Shown here: piece by piece, positions 1 to 8,731 of the stretch | Position numbering within the stretch: the first letter of the stretch is position 1 | Layout: every line of letters starts with the position of its first letter | Assembly (NCBI RefSeq): GCF_009865215.1 | Contig: NZ_WWJX01001603.1 | Location: 1-51,552, forward strand | Direction: 5' to 3' | Origin: Streptomyces sp. SID3343 | GTDB taxonomy: Bacteria; Actinomycetota; Actinomycetes; Streptomycetales; Streptomycetaceae | Length of the DNA stretch: 51,552 nt | Notes under the pieces: generated by a model | The model's input: the letters and a program-made list of their open reading frames with translations, nothing else | What the model was told of the DNA's origin: nothing | Databases searched by the model: none | Position numbers and translations under genes: made by a program

Positions 1-87
1 GCCTCGCTGCCCGTCACCGACGGCGCCGGCTCCCCGGTCAAGGTCACCCCCATGGGCGGCGCCGGCCAAGGCGGCATGGACGACTGA
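1..87 (+). CDS. 3' end of an unidentified protein
   Basis: Frame 1 is open from the first base to a TGA at 85-87 and encodes 28 residues ending in GGAGQGGMDD. The Gly/Asp-rich tail and G/C-rich third positions look coding, but too little is present to assign a family. The gene begins outside the window. Confidence 0.5.
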   Translation, partial: ASLPVTDGAGSPVKVTPMGGAGQGGMDD

Positions 88-399
88 CACGCGTACGCAC
101 CGTCACTCCGCCGACGCTGGAAGGGTCCCCGGACGATGACGCCGCAGCGATGAAGAAGCCCCGCCACTCGTGGGCCGAGTGCCGAGGCGCCAGGCGAACG
201 GGTCGATGGCGGCGTGCGGACCTGAGCCGGGCCGAACCGAACCGAACTCGACGGAAACGGGCCTGGGCGCTCCTACACGGCAGGAGAGCGGACGTCCGTC
301 TGTCGGCGGCAACCGTCCACGTCCTCGGCCTTCCGCATCGCTGTCGGTCCGCCTTGCGGCCGTCCCTGTCCGGGCGTGGCAGTGACGCGGCCTCGGGGT
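88..399. other. Intergenic stretch with no supported gene
   Basis: About 310 bases between the end of the first gene and the minus-strand hypothetical gene. Open frames here are Arg-rich and low in complexity, as expected of chance frames in GC-rich DNA. The only repeat seen is a short CCGAA pentamer tandem near 232-246. I see no clear hairpin or RNA gene. Confidence 0.5.
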
Positions 400-855
400 T
401 CACAGACCCAAGCTCGTGACAAAGGTCGAGAACGTAGGTGCTACGACCCGCCATCGGCACTCACCAGGGTTCGTCCAAAAGTCACTGCCGACAACGCGAG
501 GGTCCGAAGGGTCGGTGCGGTAGTCGAGCGCCAGGCCAACGTCATCACCCAGGCGGCGATTGACGGCGATCAGCACTGCCTGTTCGATGTCGAGCCACGG
601 TAGTTCGAGCGGAGTCGTGACCCTGCTTCCGCGTGCCTCGCGAAAGTAGGTGCCGTGCCGATCGTCGGCGAACACGTCCATCGATCGGGACTCGAACTCC
701 ATCTGCTCCGGGTTCGACAGGAGGACAAGCGGGTCCTCGAACCACGGGATGACCTTCGCCAGGACGGCATCACCCGGGTCAAGCCAGAGGCCGCGGTCGA
801 TGAGGGACGTCAGCGGGGCGGGGAGGGCATGCCCACGGACCGTCAAAGGCGCCAT
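400..855 (-). CDS. Hypothetical protein (151 aa)
   Basis: The frame is open further upstream (to 1005), but the Arg/Cys/Pro-rich extension looks non-coding. The ATG at 853-855 (protein begins MAPLTVRGHALP) is the more natural start. The product is a soluble, acidic protein with a central FEDPLVLLSNPEQMEFESRS block. No signal peptide, membrane segment or known catalytic motif is visible. Function is unknown. It faces away from the next gene (1047), so the 190 bp between them should hold divergent promoters. Confidence 0.55.
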   Translation of the reverse strand: MAPLTVRGHALPAPLTSLIDRGLWLDPGDAVLAKVIPWFEDPLVLLSNPEQMEFESRSMDVFADDRHGTYFREARGSRVTTPLELPWLDIEQAVLIAVNRRLGDDVGLALDYRTDPSDPRVVGSDFWTNPGECRWRVVAPTFSTFVTSLGL

Positions 856-1046
856 GGCGCACAGCTTCGCACGGGCTGGACGACTCGGAACGGTTCGCCG
901 TTCGGTCGGGATCGTTCGGGGCGGGCAGGGCCGGGGGCGGGCAAGCGTAGTGGAACTCGCCGAAATGCCGATCATCTGACCACGCCGGAGGCAACGGCAC
1001 GGCATGATCGAGTCCGGGTTTCCGACCCGCCCGCGTCGTTCGCTGG

Positions 1047-1709
1047 ATGCCCAGAGCGCCCGAGGAGATCTTCTTGTCTGCGTCTGATCGAGAACTGGTC
1101 AAGGAACGCGCGGTGTTGCTGCGCACGTTCGACGAGTTCGACGCCGAGTTGGCCGCGGTCGAGGCGCGTGTGGTCGATGGTGGTTCACCTGCCGCGGCGG
1201 TGGCCCGTACCGCGGATGCCGCGCGTATTCGGGACGCGTGGCGCGCCGCACCCGATCCGACCGACCTCCTCCTGGATCCCTCGCCCGTGGGCTGGTTCAC
1301 CGCTCAACTCGCCCAAGCCCGCGTGTGTCTGCCCGCGGGACCCGAAGAAGGCTTCGGCCCCGACGCCTCGGGCCGCTACCCGGCGCCGTGCCTGTTCGAC
1401 CCGCATCACGGGCCGGCGAACGTCAGTGCGTTGTGGCAACCGTCGCCGGGACTGCTGCCCCGACCGGTCCTGTGCTGTGCCGAGGACGCCGCGCTCCTCA
1501 CCGAGGGCAAGGCTCCGCGTACCCGGCTGTTCCCGACGTCGAAGGGCCCTCGGCCGCTCTGGGAATGCGACGGTGACATCCACGTGTGGTGGCTGCTGGG
1601 ACACTTCACCTTGGCGGGTTGGGACCGGCTCGCGGCTGTGCTCGCCCACACCGCCCCGATCTTTTCGCTGAATCGCGTGATGACCCACCAGGGCGCCGGT
1701 ATGAAATGA
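1047..1709 (+). CDS. Hypothetical protein (220 aa)
   Basis: A 220-residue soluble protein. The N-terminal part (about residues 10-70) is acidic and helical, with alternating Glu/Ala/Arg. The C-terminal half holds conserved-looking patches such as CLFDPHHGPANVSALWQPSPG and WECDGDIHVWWLLGHFTLAGWD. Third positions are strongly G/C, which supports coding. I do not recognise the family. No clear ribosome site precedes the ATG at 1047, so the true start could be slightly downstream. The MerR gene begins about 60 bp later behind its own operator, so it is probably a separate transcript. Confidence 0.65.
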   Translation: MPRAPEEIFLSASDRELVKERAVLLRTFDEFDAELAAVEARVVDGGSPAAAVARTADAARIRDAWRAAPDPTDLLLDPSPVGWFTAQLAQARVCLPAGPEEGFGPDASGRYPAPCLFDPHHGPANVSALWQPSPGLLPRPVLCCAEDAALLTEGKAPRTRLFPTSKGPRPLWECDGDIHVWWLLGHFTLAGWDRLAAVLAHTAPIFSLNRVMTHQGAGMK

Positions 1710-1735
1710 GCCTGCACGCCGGGAAACAGCCTTGA

Positions 1736-1754
1736 GTCTCCAGTGACTGGAGAC
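1736..1754. promoter_or_regulatory. MerR-type operator palindrome
   Basis: GTCTCCAG-TGA-CTGGAGAC is a perfect 8-3-8 inverted repeat directly after a TTGAGT (-35-like, 1732-1737) and ending 15 bp before the MerR start codon. MerR regulators bind dyads between -35 and -10 of their own promoters, so this is the likely autoregulatory operator. Confidence 0.75.
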
Positions 1755-1769
1755 AGCAGAGTTGGGGGC

Positions 1770-2708
1770 ATGGACGCTGCGACCCTCTATTCGATCGGGG
1801 AGCTTTCCCGGCGGACCGGCTTGTCCGTGAGGACCATCCGGTTCTACTCGGATTCAGGGATCGTCGCGCCGACCACCCGAAGTCCCGCCGGTTATCGGCT
1901 CTACGACCTCGACGCATTGCTTCGCCTGGAGTTCGTCCGCACGCTGCGCGAACTGGGCATGGACCTGGCCACGATCCAACGGGTACTGGACCGCGAGCTC
2001 TCGGTGCCGGAAGTCGCCGCGGCGCACGCCGACGCCGTGGACGTCCAGATCCGGGTGCTGCAACTGCGTCGGAGCGTGCTACGAGTCGTGGCCCAACGCG
2101 GGTCCGATCCCGAGGAGACCCAGCTCATGCACAGGCTCACGCAGTTGTCCGGCGAGGAACGCCGGCGGTTGTTCGACGATTTCATCGTCGGCACCTTCGG
2201 TACGGGGGATACCGACCCGGCCGCGGTGGCCATGGTTCGCGCCGCCACGCCCAACCTCCCCGACGATCCGTCCAGTGCGCAGGTCGCCGCGTGGGTGGAG
2301 CTCGCCGGGCTGGTCGGCGACGAGTGCTTCCGGGCTCGGATGCGCCGGACGGCCGTGTTCCAGGCCGCCGGGCGCCCGCTCGACATCGAGAGCGCGGCCG
2401 GCGAGGAGTTGATGCGGTTCGCCCGTCACACGGTGACCGAGGCCATGGAGTCGGGCATCGACCCGCTCGGCAGCAAGGGCGCAGCCGTCGTCGACGACCT
2501 GGTGCACCGCTTCGCCGAGGCCTTCACGCGCCGCCCCGACCCGGATTTCCGGGACTGGATGGCCCGACAGTTCGAGGAGGCACACGACCCCCGAGTGGAC
2601 CGATACTGGCGCCTGGTGTGGATCGTCAACGGCTGGGAGGTGGTACCGAGCCTGGTCCCGGTGTACTCCTGGCTCGTCCGGGCCCTGCGAAACGACCGCG
2701 ACGGATAG
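1770..2708 (+). CDS. MerR family transcriptional regulator
   Basis: The N-terminal winged HTH is clear: YSIGELSRRTGLSVRTIRFY (about residues 6-25), then a wing with SPAGYRLYD and a helix rich in Arg/Leu. A dimerisation coiled coil follows (about residues 60-110). The remaining 200 residues are a helical effector-binding domain without obvious Cys metal ligands, so the ligand is probably organic rather than metal. The ATG at 1770 is preferred over an in-frame GTG at 1743 because the latter lies inside the operator dyad and adds no domain. The gene is convergent with the DUF6882 gene (20 bp gap). Confidence 0.85.
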   Translation: MDAATLYSIGELSRRTGLSVRTIRFYSDSGIVAPTTRSPAGYRLYDLDALLRLEFVRTLRELGMDLATIQRVLDRELSVPEVAAAHADAVDVQIRVLQLRRSVLRVVAQRGSDPEETQLMHRLTQLSGEERRRLFDDFIVGTFGTGDTDPAAVAMVRAATPNLPDDPSSAQVAAWVELAGLVGDECFRARMRRTAVFQAAGRPLDIESAAGEELMRFARHTVTEAMESGIDPLGSKGAAVVDDLVHRFAEAFTRRPDPDFRDWMARQFEEAHDPRVDRYWRLVWIVNGWEVVPSLVPVYSWLVRALRNDRDG

Positions 2709-2728
2709 CAATGCGGTGCAGGCCGAGG

Positions 2729-3454
2729 TCAGCCCGAGGCCACGGCCGGCCCTCGCACGGACACGGCCGCCAACAGGCCGTCATCGGTGAACCGGGCGGC
2801 CACGGTGGTCCCGTCGGGGTGGTCGGCGTGCAGCGATCCGTCCGACACCGCCTCACGGACGGTGAACCCGTGCCGCGCGAGATACCCCGTCGCGGTCCGG
2901 CGCGGATCGTACGGAAACAACCGCACCGCGGCATCGAACATCCGCGACACCACCCGCCGGTCGAACCCGGCCTCCGGCACGTCCGCGTCGTCGACGAGGA
3001 CGAACGCCCACGCACCGTCGTCGAGTGGCACACCCGCGAAGCCGCGCGTGCGCAACGCGCCGAGGGCTACCGTGGCCAACCGCTCCGCGGCTGCCAACGG
3101 ATCCGGAAACCCGTCGAGTTCGAGCCGCGGCTCGGCGAATTCGTAGATCCGGTTCCGCTCCCCGAACGCCCGCAGCCACGTCGCCGATGCGAGGCGAGGT
3201 ACCCCCGGCGAATGTGTGCGCTCGTTCGCCCACGCCCACAGCCAACTGCCGTCGTAGCCCAGCGAACCCAGCGGCGACTGGTGCACGGTGACCTCGCCGA
3301 TCCGAAGCAGGCTCGTGTCGTAGTTCAGCGTCCAGGCACCGCCCGCCGGCTGGTAGCGCGCATACGCGGCCTGTTGCTCGAGAGCCGCCGCCGCGTAATA
3401 CGCGCCCGCGTCCTCGAACGTGCGACTGAAAACGTCGTTCGGCTTCAGCGGCAT
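2729..3454 (-). CDS. DUF6882-type protein of unknown function
   Basis: About 241 aa, soluble. The middle contains GSWLWAWANERTHSPGVP, a signature I associate with the actinobacterial DUF6882 family. A C-terminal region with FDAAVRLFPYDPRRTATGYLARHGF follows. No enzymatic residues are recognised. The start is uncertain: ATG at 3454 or an in-frame GTG at 3484, neither with a well-spaced ribosome site. The family is uncharacterised, so no role is proposed. Confidence 0.65.
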   Translation of the reverse strand: MPLKPNDVFSRTFEDAGAYYAAAALEQQAAYARYQPAGGAWTLNYDTSLLRIGEVTVHQSPLGSLGYDGSWLWAWANERTHSPGVPRLASATWLRAFGERNRIYEFAEPRLELDGFPDPLAAAERLATVALGALRTRGFAGVPLDDGAWAFVLVDDADVPEAGFDRRVVSRMFDAAVRLFPYDPRRTATGYLARHGFTVREAVSDGSLHADHPDGTTVAARFTDDGLLAAVSVRGPAVASG

Positions 3455-3541
3455 CGGCACGAAACGCACCACCTCTCGACTCACCGGAACGAAGGGACGA
3501 AGGACGAAGGGACACAGGGAAGGCCGAAATCGCGTACCGAC

Positions 3542-4528
3542 TCAGGCCCTCGGCGAGCTTGCCTCGCGGGCGTAGTCGGTAGGAGTCCGGCCGTAGTGTG
3601 CCTTGAACGCCCGGATGAAGTGGCTACTGTCCGAGAACTGCCAACGGGCGGCCAGTTCCGAGACGCTCGGCCGGCCGGACCGGGCGGTGAGGGCGAGTCG
3701 CGCCTCTTCCAGCCGCCGGAGGCGGATGTAGGCGGTCACTGATTCTCCTCCTGCGGCGAACGCGCGCTGCAGGGTGCGTACGGAGACGTTGAGTTCGCTC
3801 GCGAGCGTCCTGGACGAGAGCGAGGGGTCGGCGAGCCGGCTGTCCGCCAGGTCCTTCGCCGCCTGGGCGAGCGCGGGGGCCAGCAGGGGTTCCCGGTCGT
3901 CGAACCGGTGCCTCGCCACCGCCTTGGCCAGTTCGATCAGAGCGCTGTGGGCGGCGTGCAGACCGGCCGGACCGAGGTCGGTCACGGTGGCGTGGATCAT
4001 GTTCGTGTGCGCTACGAGCAGCCGCACCTCTGCCGAGTCCGTCGATCCGGTGAGGATCCGGTTCCCGAGCAACGGTTCGAGCATGGCGGTGGGCAGGACG
4101 ACGACCTTCGCCGTCGTGTGCGGGGCCGTCTCGAAGTGCACCGGCCGCCCGACGTGCCGGACGAGGAACTGCCCGGCGGATATCGTGCGTTCGCCACCGT
4201 GGTCGGGGCCGGGGCCGCCGCCGAGAGTCCACGCCCCGCGCCGCACCAACCAGATCCGTACGCGGTCCTCGTCGTCGCCGGGGTCGGCGGTCCGCAGCGC
4301 CGATGCGCCGTGGAGATCGGTGATCGCCACGTCGCCTACCTTCGCGGCGCGGCCCTTGACCCGGAAGTCGCCCGTCGTGTCCGGGCTGAAGGTCGGCAGT
4401 GGGAAGCCGTCACCGACCTGTGTCTCCCAGTCGTGCACGAAGTTGGTGAACCCGCGCGGCAAGGGGGTGATGGTGTCCAGGGAGAACGCCCCTCGCGAGT
4501 CGTCGGCTCCTGCTCCGGCACTGTCCAT
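3542..4528 (-). CDS. AraC family transcriptional regulator
   Basis: A 328-aa protein with an N-terminal AraC-type ligand-binding beta domain (about residues 20-200). The C-terminal double HTH has the SVRTLQRAFAAGGESVTAYIRLRRLEEAR block, then FSDSSHFIRAFKAHYGRTPTDYAR, the AraC signature. It is divergent from the aldo/keto reductase at 4822, about 290 bp away, which makes that gene a plausible target. The inducer is unknown. Confidence 0.88.
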   Translation of the reverse strand: MDSAGAGADDSRGAFSLDTITPLPRGFTNFVHDWETQVGDGFPLPTFSPDTTGDFRVKGRAAKVGDVAITDLHGASALRTADPGDDEDRVRIWLVRRGAWTLGGGPGPDHGGERTISAGQFLVRHVGRPVHFETAPHTTAKVVVLPTAMLEPLLGNRILTGSTDSAEVRLLVAHTNMIHATVTDLGPAGLHAAHSALIELAKAVARHRFDDREPLLAPALAQAAKDLADSRLADPSLSSRTLASELNVSVRTLQRAFAAGGESVTAYIRLRRLEEARLALTARSGRPSVSELAARWQFSDSSHFIRAFKAHYGRTPTDYAREASSPRA

Positions 4529-4821
4529 GACCCGTCGATCCGCCTCTCCTTCGACGTACCGAGGCTACCTCGTGGCGCCGATGTTCCATGGACGGGTCGC
4601 CGAGGTTCAATCGCGGGCCGAACCGCCGTCCATAGAGTGCAGTGGCAGGCAGGAGTCGGCAGGACACCGAGCCCGGGCCGCACGGCGCGGGTGCTCACGG
4701 CATGCCCCGAGTGATCGCAGTACGCCCGGCAAGCGGCCGGGCCCGGTTGCCCCGCCGAGTCCGGTCGACGCCTCCTCGGCGCCGCCCGCACCCCATCCGC
4801 AACCTTTTGCAGGGAGTACCC

Positions 4822-5700
4822 ATGGTCCAGGACCAGCGTCCCGGAAATCGCGTCAACCACGCGTCCGGGACCATCGAGATCGCCGGAAAGACCGTTCACC
4901 GGCTCGGCTTCGGGGCCATGCGAGTGGTCGGCCCCGACCTCTGGGGCGAGCCGGTCGACCGGGCCGGCTCCGTCCGGCTCGTACGGCGCGCGGTCGAACT
5001 GGGCGTCGACTTCATCGACACCGCCGCCGTCTACGGACCACACGTCAGCGAGGTGATCATCCGTGAGGCGCTGCATCCGTATCCGGAGCATGTGCTGATC
5101 ACGACCAAGGGCGGTCAGACGCAGTCCGGACCGGGCGTCTACGCCACCCTTGGGCGCCCGGAGTTCTTGCGGCAGGAATGCGTGTTGAGCCTGCGCCGTC
5201 TGGGCGTCGATCACATCGACCTCTACCAGCTGCACCAGGTCGACCCCAAGGTGCCGTTCGAGGACCAGATCGGCGAGTTGGTGCAGCTGAAGGAAGAGGG
5301 AAAGATCGGCGCGATCGGGCTCAACGAGGTGACCGTCGACCAGATCGTCGCTGCCCGGCGGATCACCGAGATCGCCTCCGTCGAGAATCAGTACAGCATC
5401 ACGGAACGCAAGCACGAGGACGTGCTCGACTACTGCACACGCGAGGGCCTGCCGTTCGTCTCCTGGTTTCCGCTCGACATGGGCCCCTTGGCCCAGCCGG
5501 ACAGCCCCCTCCGCGACCTCGCCGCACGGATCGACGCCACGCCGGCCCAGGTCGCGCTCGCGTGGTTGCTGGCCCGGGCCGAGAACATGGTGCCGATCCC
5601 GGGTACATCCTCGACGGCGCACCTTGAGGAGAACATCGCGGCGGCGACGGTGCGGTTGAGCCCGGCGCAGCTCAAGGAGCTGAATACGGCGGTCGGTTGA
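4822..5700 (+). CDS. Aldo/keto reductase
   Basis: A 292-aa (beta/alpha)8 NADPH-dependent oxidoreductase. Family features are visible: GFGAMR at the N-terminus, DTAAVYGPH carrying the catalytic Asp and Tyr, the Lys in LITTKGG, and the His in DLYQLHQVD. The C-terminal VALAWLLAR...IPGTSS cofactor-binding segment is also present. An open frame extends upstream to 4642, but AGGGAG at 4811-4816 precedes the ATG at 4822, which fixes the start. Substrate cannot be read from sequence. The divergent AraC gene may regulate it. Confidence 0.88.
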   Translation: MVQDQRPGNRVNHASGTIEIAGKTVHRLGFGAMRVVGPDLWGEPVDRAGSVRLVRRAVELGVDFIDTAAVYGPHVSEVIIREALHPYPEHVLITTKGGQTQSGPGVYATLGRPEFLRQECVLSLRRLGVDHIDLYQLHQVDPKVPFEDQIGELVQLKEEGKIGAIGLNEVTVDQIVAARRITEIASVENQYSITERKHEDVLDYCTREGLPFVSWFPLDMGPLAQPDSPLRDLAARIDATPAQVALAWLLARAENMVPIPGTSSTAHLEENIAAATVRLSPAQLKELNTAVG

Positions 5701-5875
5701 CCGACTCGTCGGCGGCCCTGGGCTGTTCTCGACGGGGTCGCCGAGCGGCCGAGTCGACCTCGTGGCGGGCGTGAGCGGGCAACTCGTGGGCGATCCGCCG
5801 CGTCGCCGCCACGCCGTACGTGCCCGGCATCGGCGGCCCGATCACCGGAGCCGCTCCGCCCGCAAGCCCGGTCAC
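5672..5875 (-). CDS. Possible small ORF translationally coupled to the sensor kinase
   Basis: A GTG at 5873-5875 overlaps the TGA of the sensor kinase (GTGA junction), and the frame stays open for 67 codons with G/C-rich third positions. This is where a response regulator would normally start, yet the translation (start VTGLAGGAAPVIGPPMPG) has no receiver or LuxR motif. It overlaps the 3' end of the aldo/keto reductase tail to tail. It may be a chance frame or a remnant. Confidence 0.2.
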   Translation of the reverse strand: MTGLAGGAAPVIGPPMPGTYGVAATRRIAHELPAHARHEVDSAARRPRREQPRAADESVNRPPYSAP

Positions 5876-7098
5876 CGGGGTACCTCCACTCGTACGGTCG
5901 TGCCGTGCCCCGGCGCGGAGAGCACCTCGACGACGCCGCCGACCTGCGCGAGCCGTGCCCGCATCCCGGGAAGGCCGTATCCCCCCTTCCCCTCGCCCGG
6001 ATCGACGCTCGGGTCGAAGCCTCGCCCGTCGTCCGCGACGGTCAGCCACGCGGCGTCCGGACGGTAGGTCAGCTCCACCTCCACCGACCGGGCCCCGGCG
6101 TGCTTGCGGATGTTGGCCAGCGATTCCTGGAGCGCCCGGACCAACACCACCTGCACGGTCGAGGACAACTCGTGCTCGGTCCCGCGAATACGGAAGTCGG
6201 CGGCCACCTCCAACTCCTCCCCCAGGTCGGCGACCGTACGACCGAGTACGTGGGCGAGCGGCTCGGCCGGGCCGCCTCCCGCCGCCGGGCCCTGCGCGGC
6301 GACCAGCGCCCGTGCCTCGGCCAGGTTGTCGCGGGCCACCCGCTCGGCCAGTTCCAGCCGCTTGCGGGTCGCGGCGTCGTCGGGGTCCACGGTGATTCCG
6401 GCCGCCTGAAGAAGCATCAGAATGCTGGTGAAGCCCTGCGCGAGGGTGTCGTGGATCTCGCGGGCCATCCGTTCGCGCTCCACCCGTACGCCCGCCTCGT
6501 GGTGGGTCACCGCCAGTTCGGCCCGCGTGCTCTCCAACTCGTGGACCAGCCGACTGCGCTCTTCCAGCCGATCGGCGAGCCAGGTGATCATCCGGGTCAT
6601 CAGGTAACTGAAGCTCAGCACGATGATCGTCTCGACCAGCAGGCCGACGACCTTTCCGCGCTCCCAGTCCGCCTGCCGGGCCTGGAGCACGCCGTTCACG
6701 CCCACGAGGTAGCCGCCCGCGAGCATCGCCAAAAGCATCGGCTCGATGAACGTGAAGGTCAGCGGCATCAGCACGTACATCAGCACCAGGCCGCCCGGGT
6801 CGACCACGCTCAGTGCGGTCATCCCCACGTAGGCCACCGCCAGGTGCATCCATCCGCGCGAATCCCAGGCCGTCGGATCCACGTCCATGGGCAGCAACAG
6901 CCAAAAGGACACGGGCATCACGACGAGCGCGACGTAGCACCACATCGGCCTGCCGTCGTTGGCGAGCTGAACGGCGGTGAACGCGCCGAGAACGACGTAG
7001 ACCCAGCGATAGACCCACAGCAGCTTCCACGCGAACTCCGCCTGCTCGTGTTCCAGGGCGGGTGCGAACCGCTCGATCGTCGGTCGTTCTCGGTCCAC
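5872..7098 (-). CDS. NarL-type sensor histidine kinase (orphan)
   Basis: About 408 aa. Six hydrophobic segments fill residues 25-170, followed by a coiled-coil linker. The HisKA_3 dimerisation box is RERMAREIHDTLAQGF with His at about 216, and the HATPase domain has an N-box (QESLANIRKHA) and G-boxes (DDGRGFDP, GYGLPGMRAR). This is the kinase architecture normally paired with NarL/LuxR response regulators, but none is adjacent. The chosen GTG at 7098 has AAGGA seven bases upstream. Alternatives are GTG at 7116 and ATG at 7140. The signal is unknown. Confidence 0.87.
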   Translation of the reverse strand: MDRERPTIERFAPALEHEQAEFAWKLLWVYRWVYVVLGAFTAVQLANDGRPMWCYVALVVMPVSFWLLLPMDVDPTAWDSRGWMHLAVAYVGMTALSVVDPGGLVLMYVLMPLTFTFIEPMLLAMLAGGYLVGVNGVLQARQADWERGKVVGLLVETIIVLSFSYLMTRMITWLADRLEERSRLVHELESTRAELAVTHHEAGVRVERERMAREIHDTLAQGFTSILMLLQAAGITVDPDDAATRKRLELAERVARDNLAEARALVAAQGPAAGGGPAEPLAHVLGRTVADLGEELEVAADFRIRGTEHELSSTVQVVLVRALQESLANIRKHAGARSVEVELTYRPDAAWLTVADDGRGFDPSVDPGEGKGGYGLPGMRARLAQVGGVVEVLSAPGHGTTVRVEVPR

Positions 7099-7455
7099 CC
7101 GAATGTCCTTGTCCACAGCACCAAGGCGACCACACCCCATGGGCCCGGGACCAGCGCCACCCGACCGAGCTTCCAGGCGCCGGCCGGTTCGACCGCCGCG
7201 AATGACTCCGGCAGGGACACCGCGCGCAGGTTCGGCCTCGTCGAGGCTCTGCGCGGTGAGCGGGATCGTCGTACCGGCGTCGCGCGGCCCGGCGACCATC
7301 GGCACGATCCGCACCGTGGCCGGCCGTCGACTCCATGCCACCGAGTGCGAGGGCGACGTCCTTTGGTGGTGACCCCGCACGCCCCGCCGGTTGGCGCAAC
7401 CGATCCGGTGGGACCATGGGAGGGCCGGGGATACGTGCTCACGAAAGGATTCCGC
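7099..7455. other. Divergent intergenic region, sensor kinase / bicupin
   Basis: About 350 bp between two divergent genes. Minus-strand frames continue through it in phase with the kinase, but they lack a good start and read Gly/Arg/Pro-rich. It presumably holds both promoters. I found no strong dyad here. Confidence 0.4.
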
Positions 7456-8511
7456 ATGACTGCGCAGTCTGAGGTGACAGTCGATCAACAGGCTTCCGGC
7501 GAGCGGGACACCGGGCTCTTCGATCCCACCATCGCCGCCCCGCCGGTCGTGGACGTGGCCCGGTTCGGCTTCGAGGGACCGCTCGCGGAGACCGCGACCC
7601 GGTGGGCCGAGGACGCGGTCTACTGGGAGTACACGAAGGCCGCCAACCCGATCGGCTCCGGCTACATCACCCCGGTGCCGGTGGAACGGTTCCCGGCCGC
7701 GCTGCACACCGGCGGCGACACCCGCGTGGTCCCGCTCGACCTGGCCGAGCCGATGCGGATCACGGGCGGACCCGCGACCAGCCCGGCGCTGTTGGCCAAC
7801 TTCGTCCGGATCAACGCGGGCGATCGGCTCGCGGTGCGGCCCAACGCGACGTCGCAGTTGTACTACGTGATGTACGGGCGTGGCATGTCGCTCGTCGGCG
7901 GCCAGGCCGTCGAGTGGGAGAAGGGCGACTTCCTGGTCCTGCCGGACCTGGGCGAGATCGTCCACCACGCCGCGCAGGACACGGTCATGTACTGGGTGCA
8001 CGACGAGCCGTTGCTGCGCTACCTGGGCGTCACACCCAACGAGGCGCGATTTCGGCCAACCAAGTTCGCCCGGCACCGCGCGGTCGAGGAACTGACCAGG
8101 ATCGCCGAGGCGCCGGGTGCCAACGCCAAGAACCGGGTCAGCGTCCTGCTCAACACGATCGACCAGGACCAGACGCTGACCGTCACGCACACCCTGTGGG
8201 CGATGTTCGGCCTGCTGCCGGTCGACCAGATCCAACGGCCGCACCGCCACCAGTCGGTCGCCCTCGACCTGATCCTGGACTGCGAACCGGGCTGCTTCAC
8301 GCTCTTGGGCGACCGTCTCGACGACCACGGCGACATCGTCGACCCGCAGCGCGTGGAGTGGGAACCGGGCGGCGCGTTCATCACCCCGCCGGGGAAGTGG
8401 CACGCCCACCACAACGAGTCGGGCAGCCCGGCCCACCTGATCCCGATTCAGGACGCGGGCCTGCAGACCTACCTCCGCAGCCTGGACATCCGCTTCAGCG
8501 ACCGCCGCTGA
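7456..8511 (+). CDS. Bicupin protein, gentisate 1,2-dioxygenase-like
   Basis: A 351-aa protein with two cupin beta-barrels: residues about 105-180 (NATSQLYYVMYGRGMSLVGG ... WEKGDFLVLPDLGEIVHHA) and about 250-340 (IQRPHRHQSVALDLILD ... GGAFITPPGKWHAHHNESG). The second barrel has the His cluster expected for iron. The bicupin layout matches gentisate and 1-hydroxy-2-naphthoate ring-cleaving dioxygenases, but those identities cannot be confirmed from motifs alone. GAAAGGA precedes the ATG. A terminator follows. The nearby flavin reductase and pob/pca genes fit an aromatic-degradation role. Confidence 0.72.
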   Translation: MTAQSEVTVDQQASGERDTGLFDPTIAAPPVVDVARFGFEGPLAETATRWAEDAVYWEYTKAANPIGSGYITPVPVERFPAALHTGGDTRVVPLDLAEPMRITGGPATSPALLANFVRINAGDRLAVRPNATSQLYYVMYGRGMSLVGGQAVEWEKGDFLVLPDLGEIVHHAAQDTVMYWVHDEPLLRYLGVTPNEARFRPTKFARHRAVEELTRIAEAPGANAKNRVSVLLNTIDQDQTLTVTHTLWAMFGLLPVDQIQRPHRHQSVALDLILDCEPGCFTLLGDRLDDHGDIVDPQRVEWEPGGAFITPPGKWHAHHNESGSPAHLIPIQDAGLQTYLRSLDIRFSDRR

Positions 8512-8540
8512 CCCGGTGTGCGCGCCGACACGCGCCTGAC

Positions 8541-8580
8541 GCCCCGTCATCCACCGCGCTGCGGCGGGTGGCGGGGCTTT
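8541..8580 (+). terminator. Intrinsic terminator after the bicupin gene
   Basis: GCCCCG and CCACC on the left pair with GGTGG and CGGGGC on the right, followed by TTT. The hairpin has a small bulge and starts about 30 bp after the stop codon. Confidence 0.6.
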
Positions 8581-8731
8581 CCGCGTCCCGCGCCCGCGGC
8601 CAAGTCAGGAACCCGAACCGAGCCCGACCCGTCCCCCGCCTTGGCCGTCATCGGTCGGTTGCCGATCCGGTTGCCCAGCGTGGCGCCGAGGGCGTTGAAC
8701 ACCAGCGACAGCCCGAGGCGGCCGGTTCCGG

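Noticed and set aside
655-1671. Long plus-strand frame overlapping two hypothetical genes
   Set aside because: Extremely Arg/Pro/Ser-rich, overlaps better frames on both strands, and has poor third-position bias.
5905-7455. Plus-strand frame continuing upstream of the bicupin
   Set aside because: It is the antisense of the sensor kinase. The bicupin has a good ribosome site and start at 7456.
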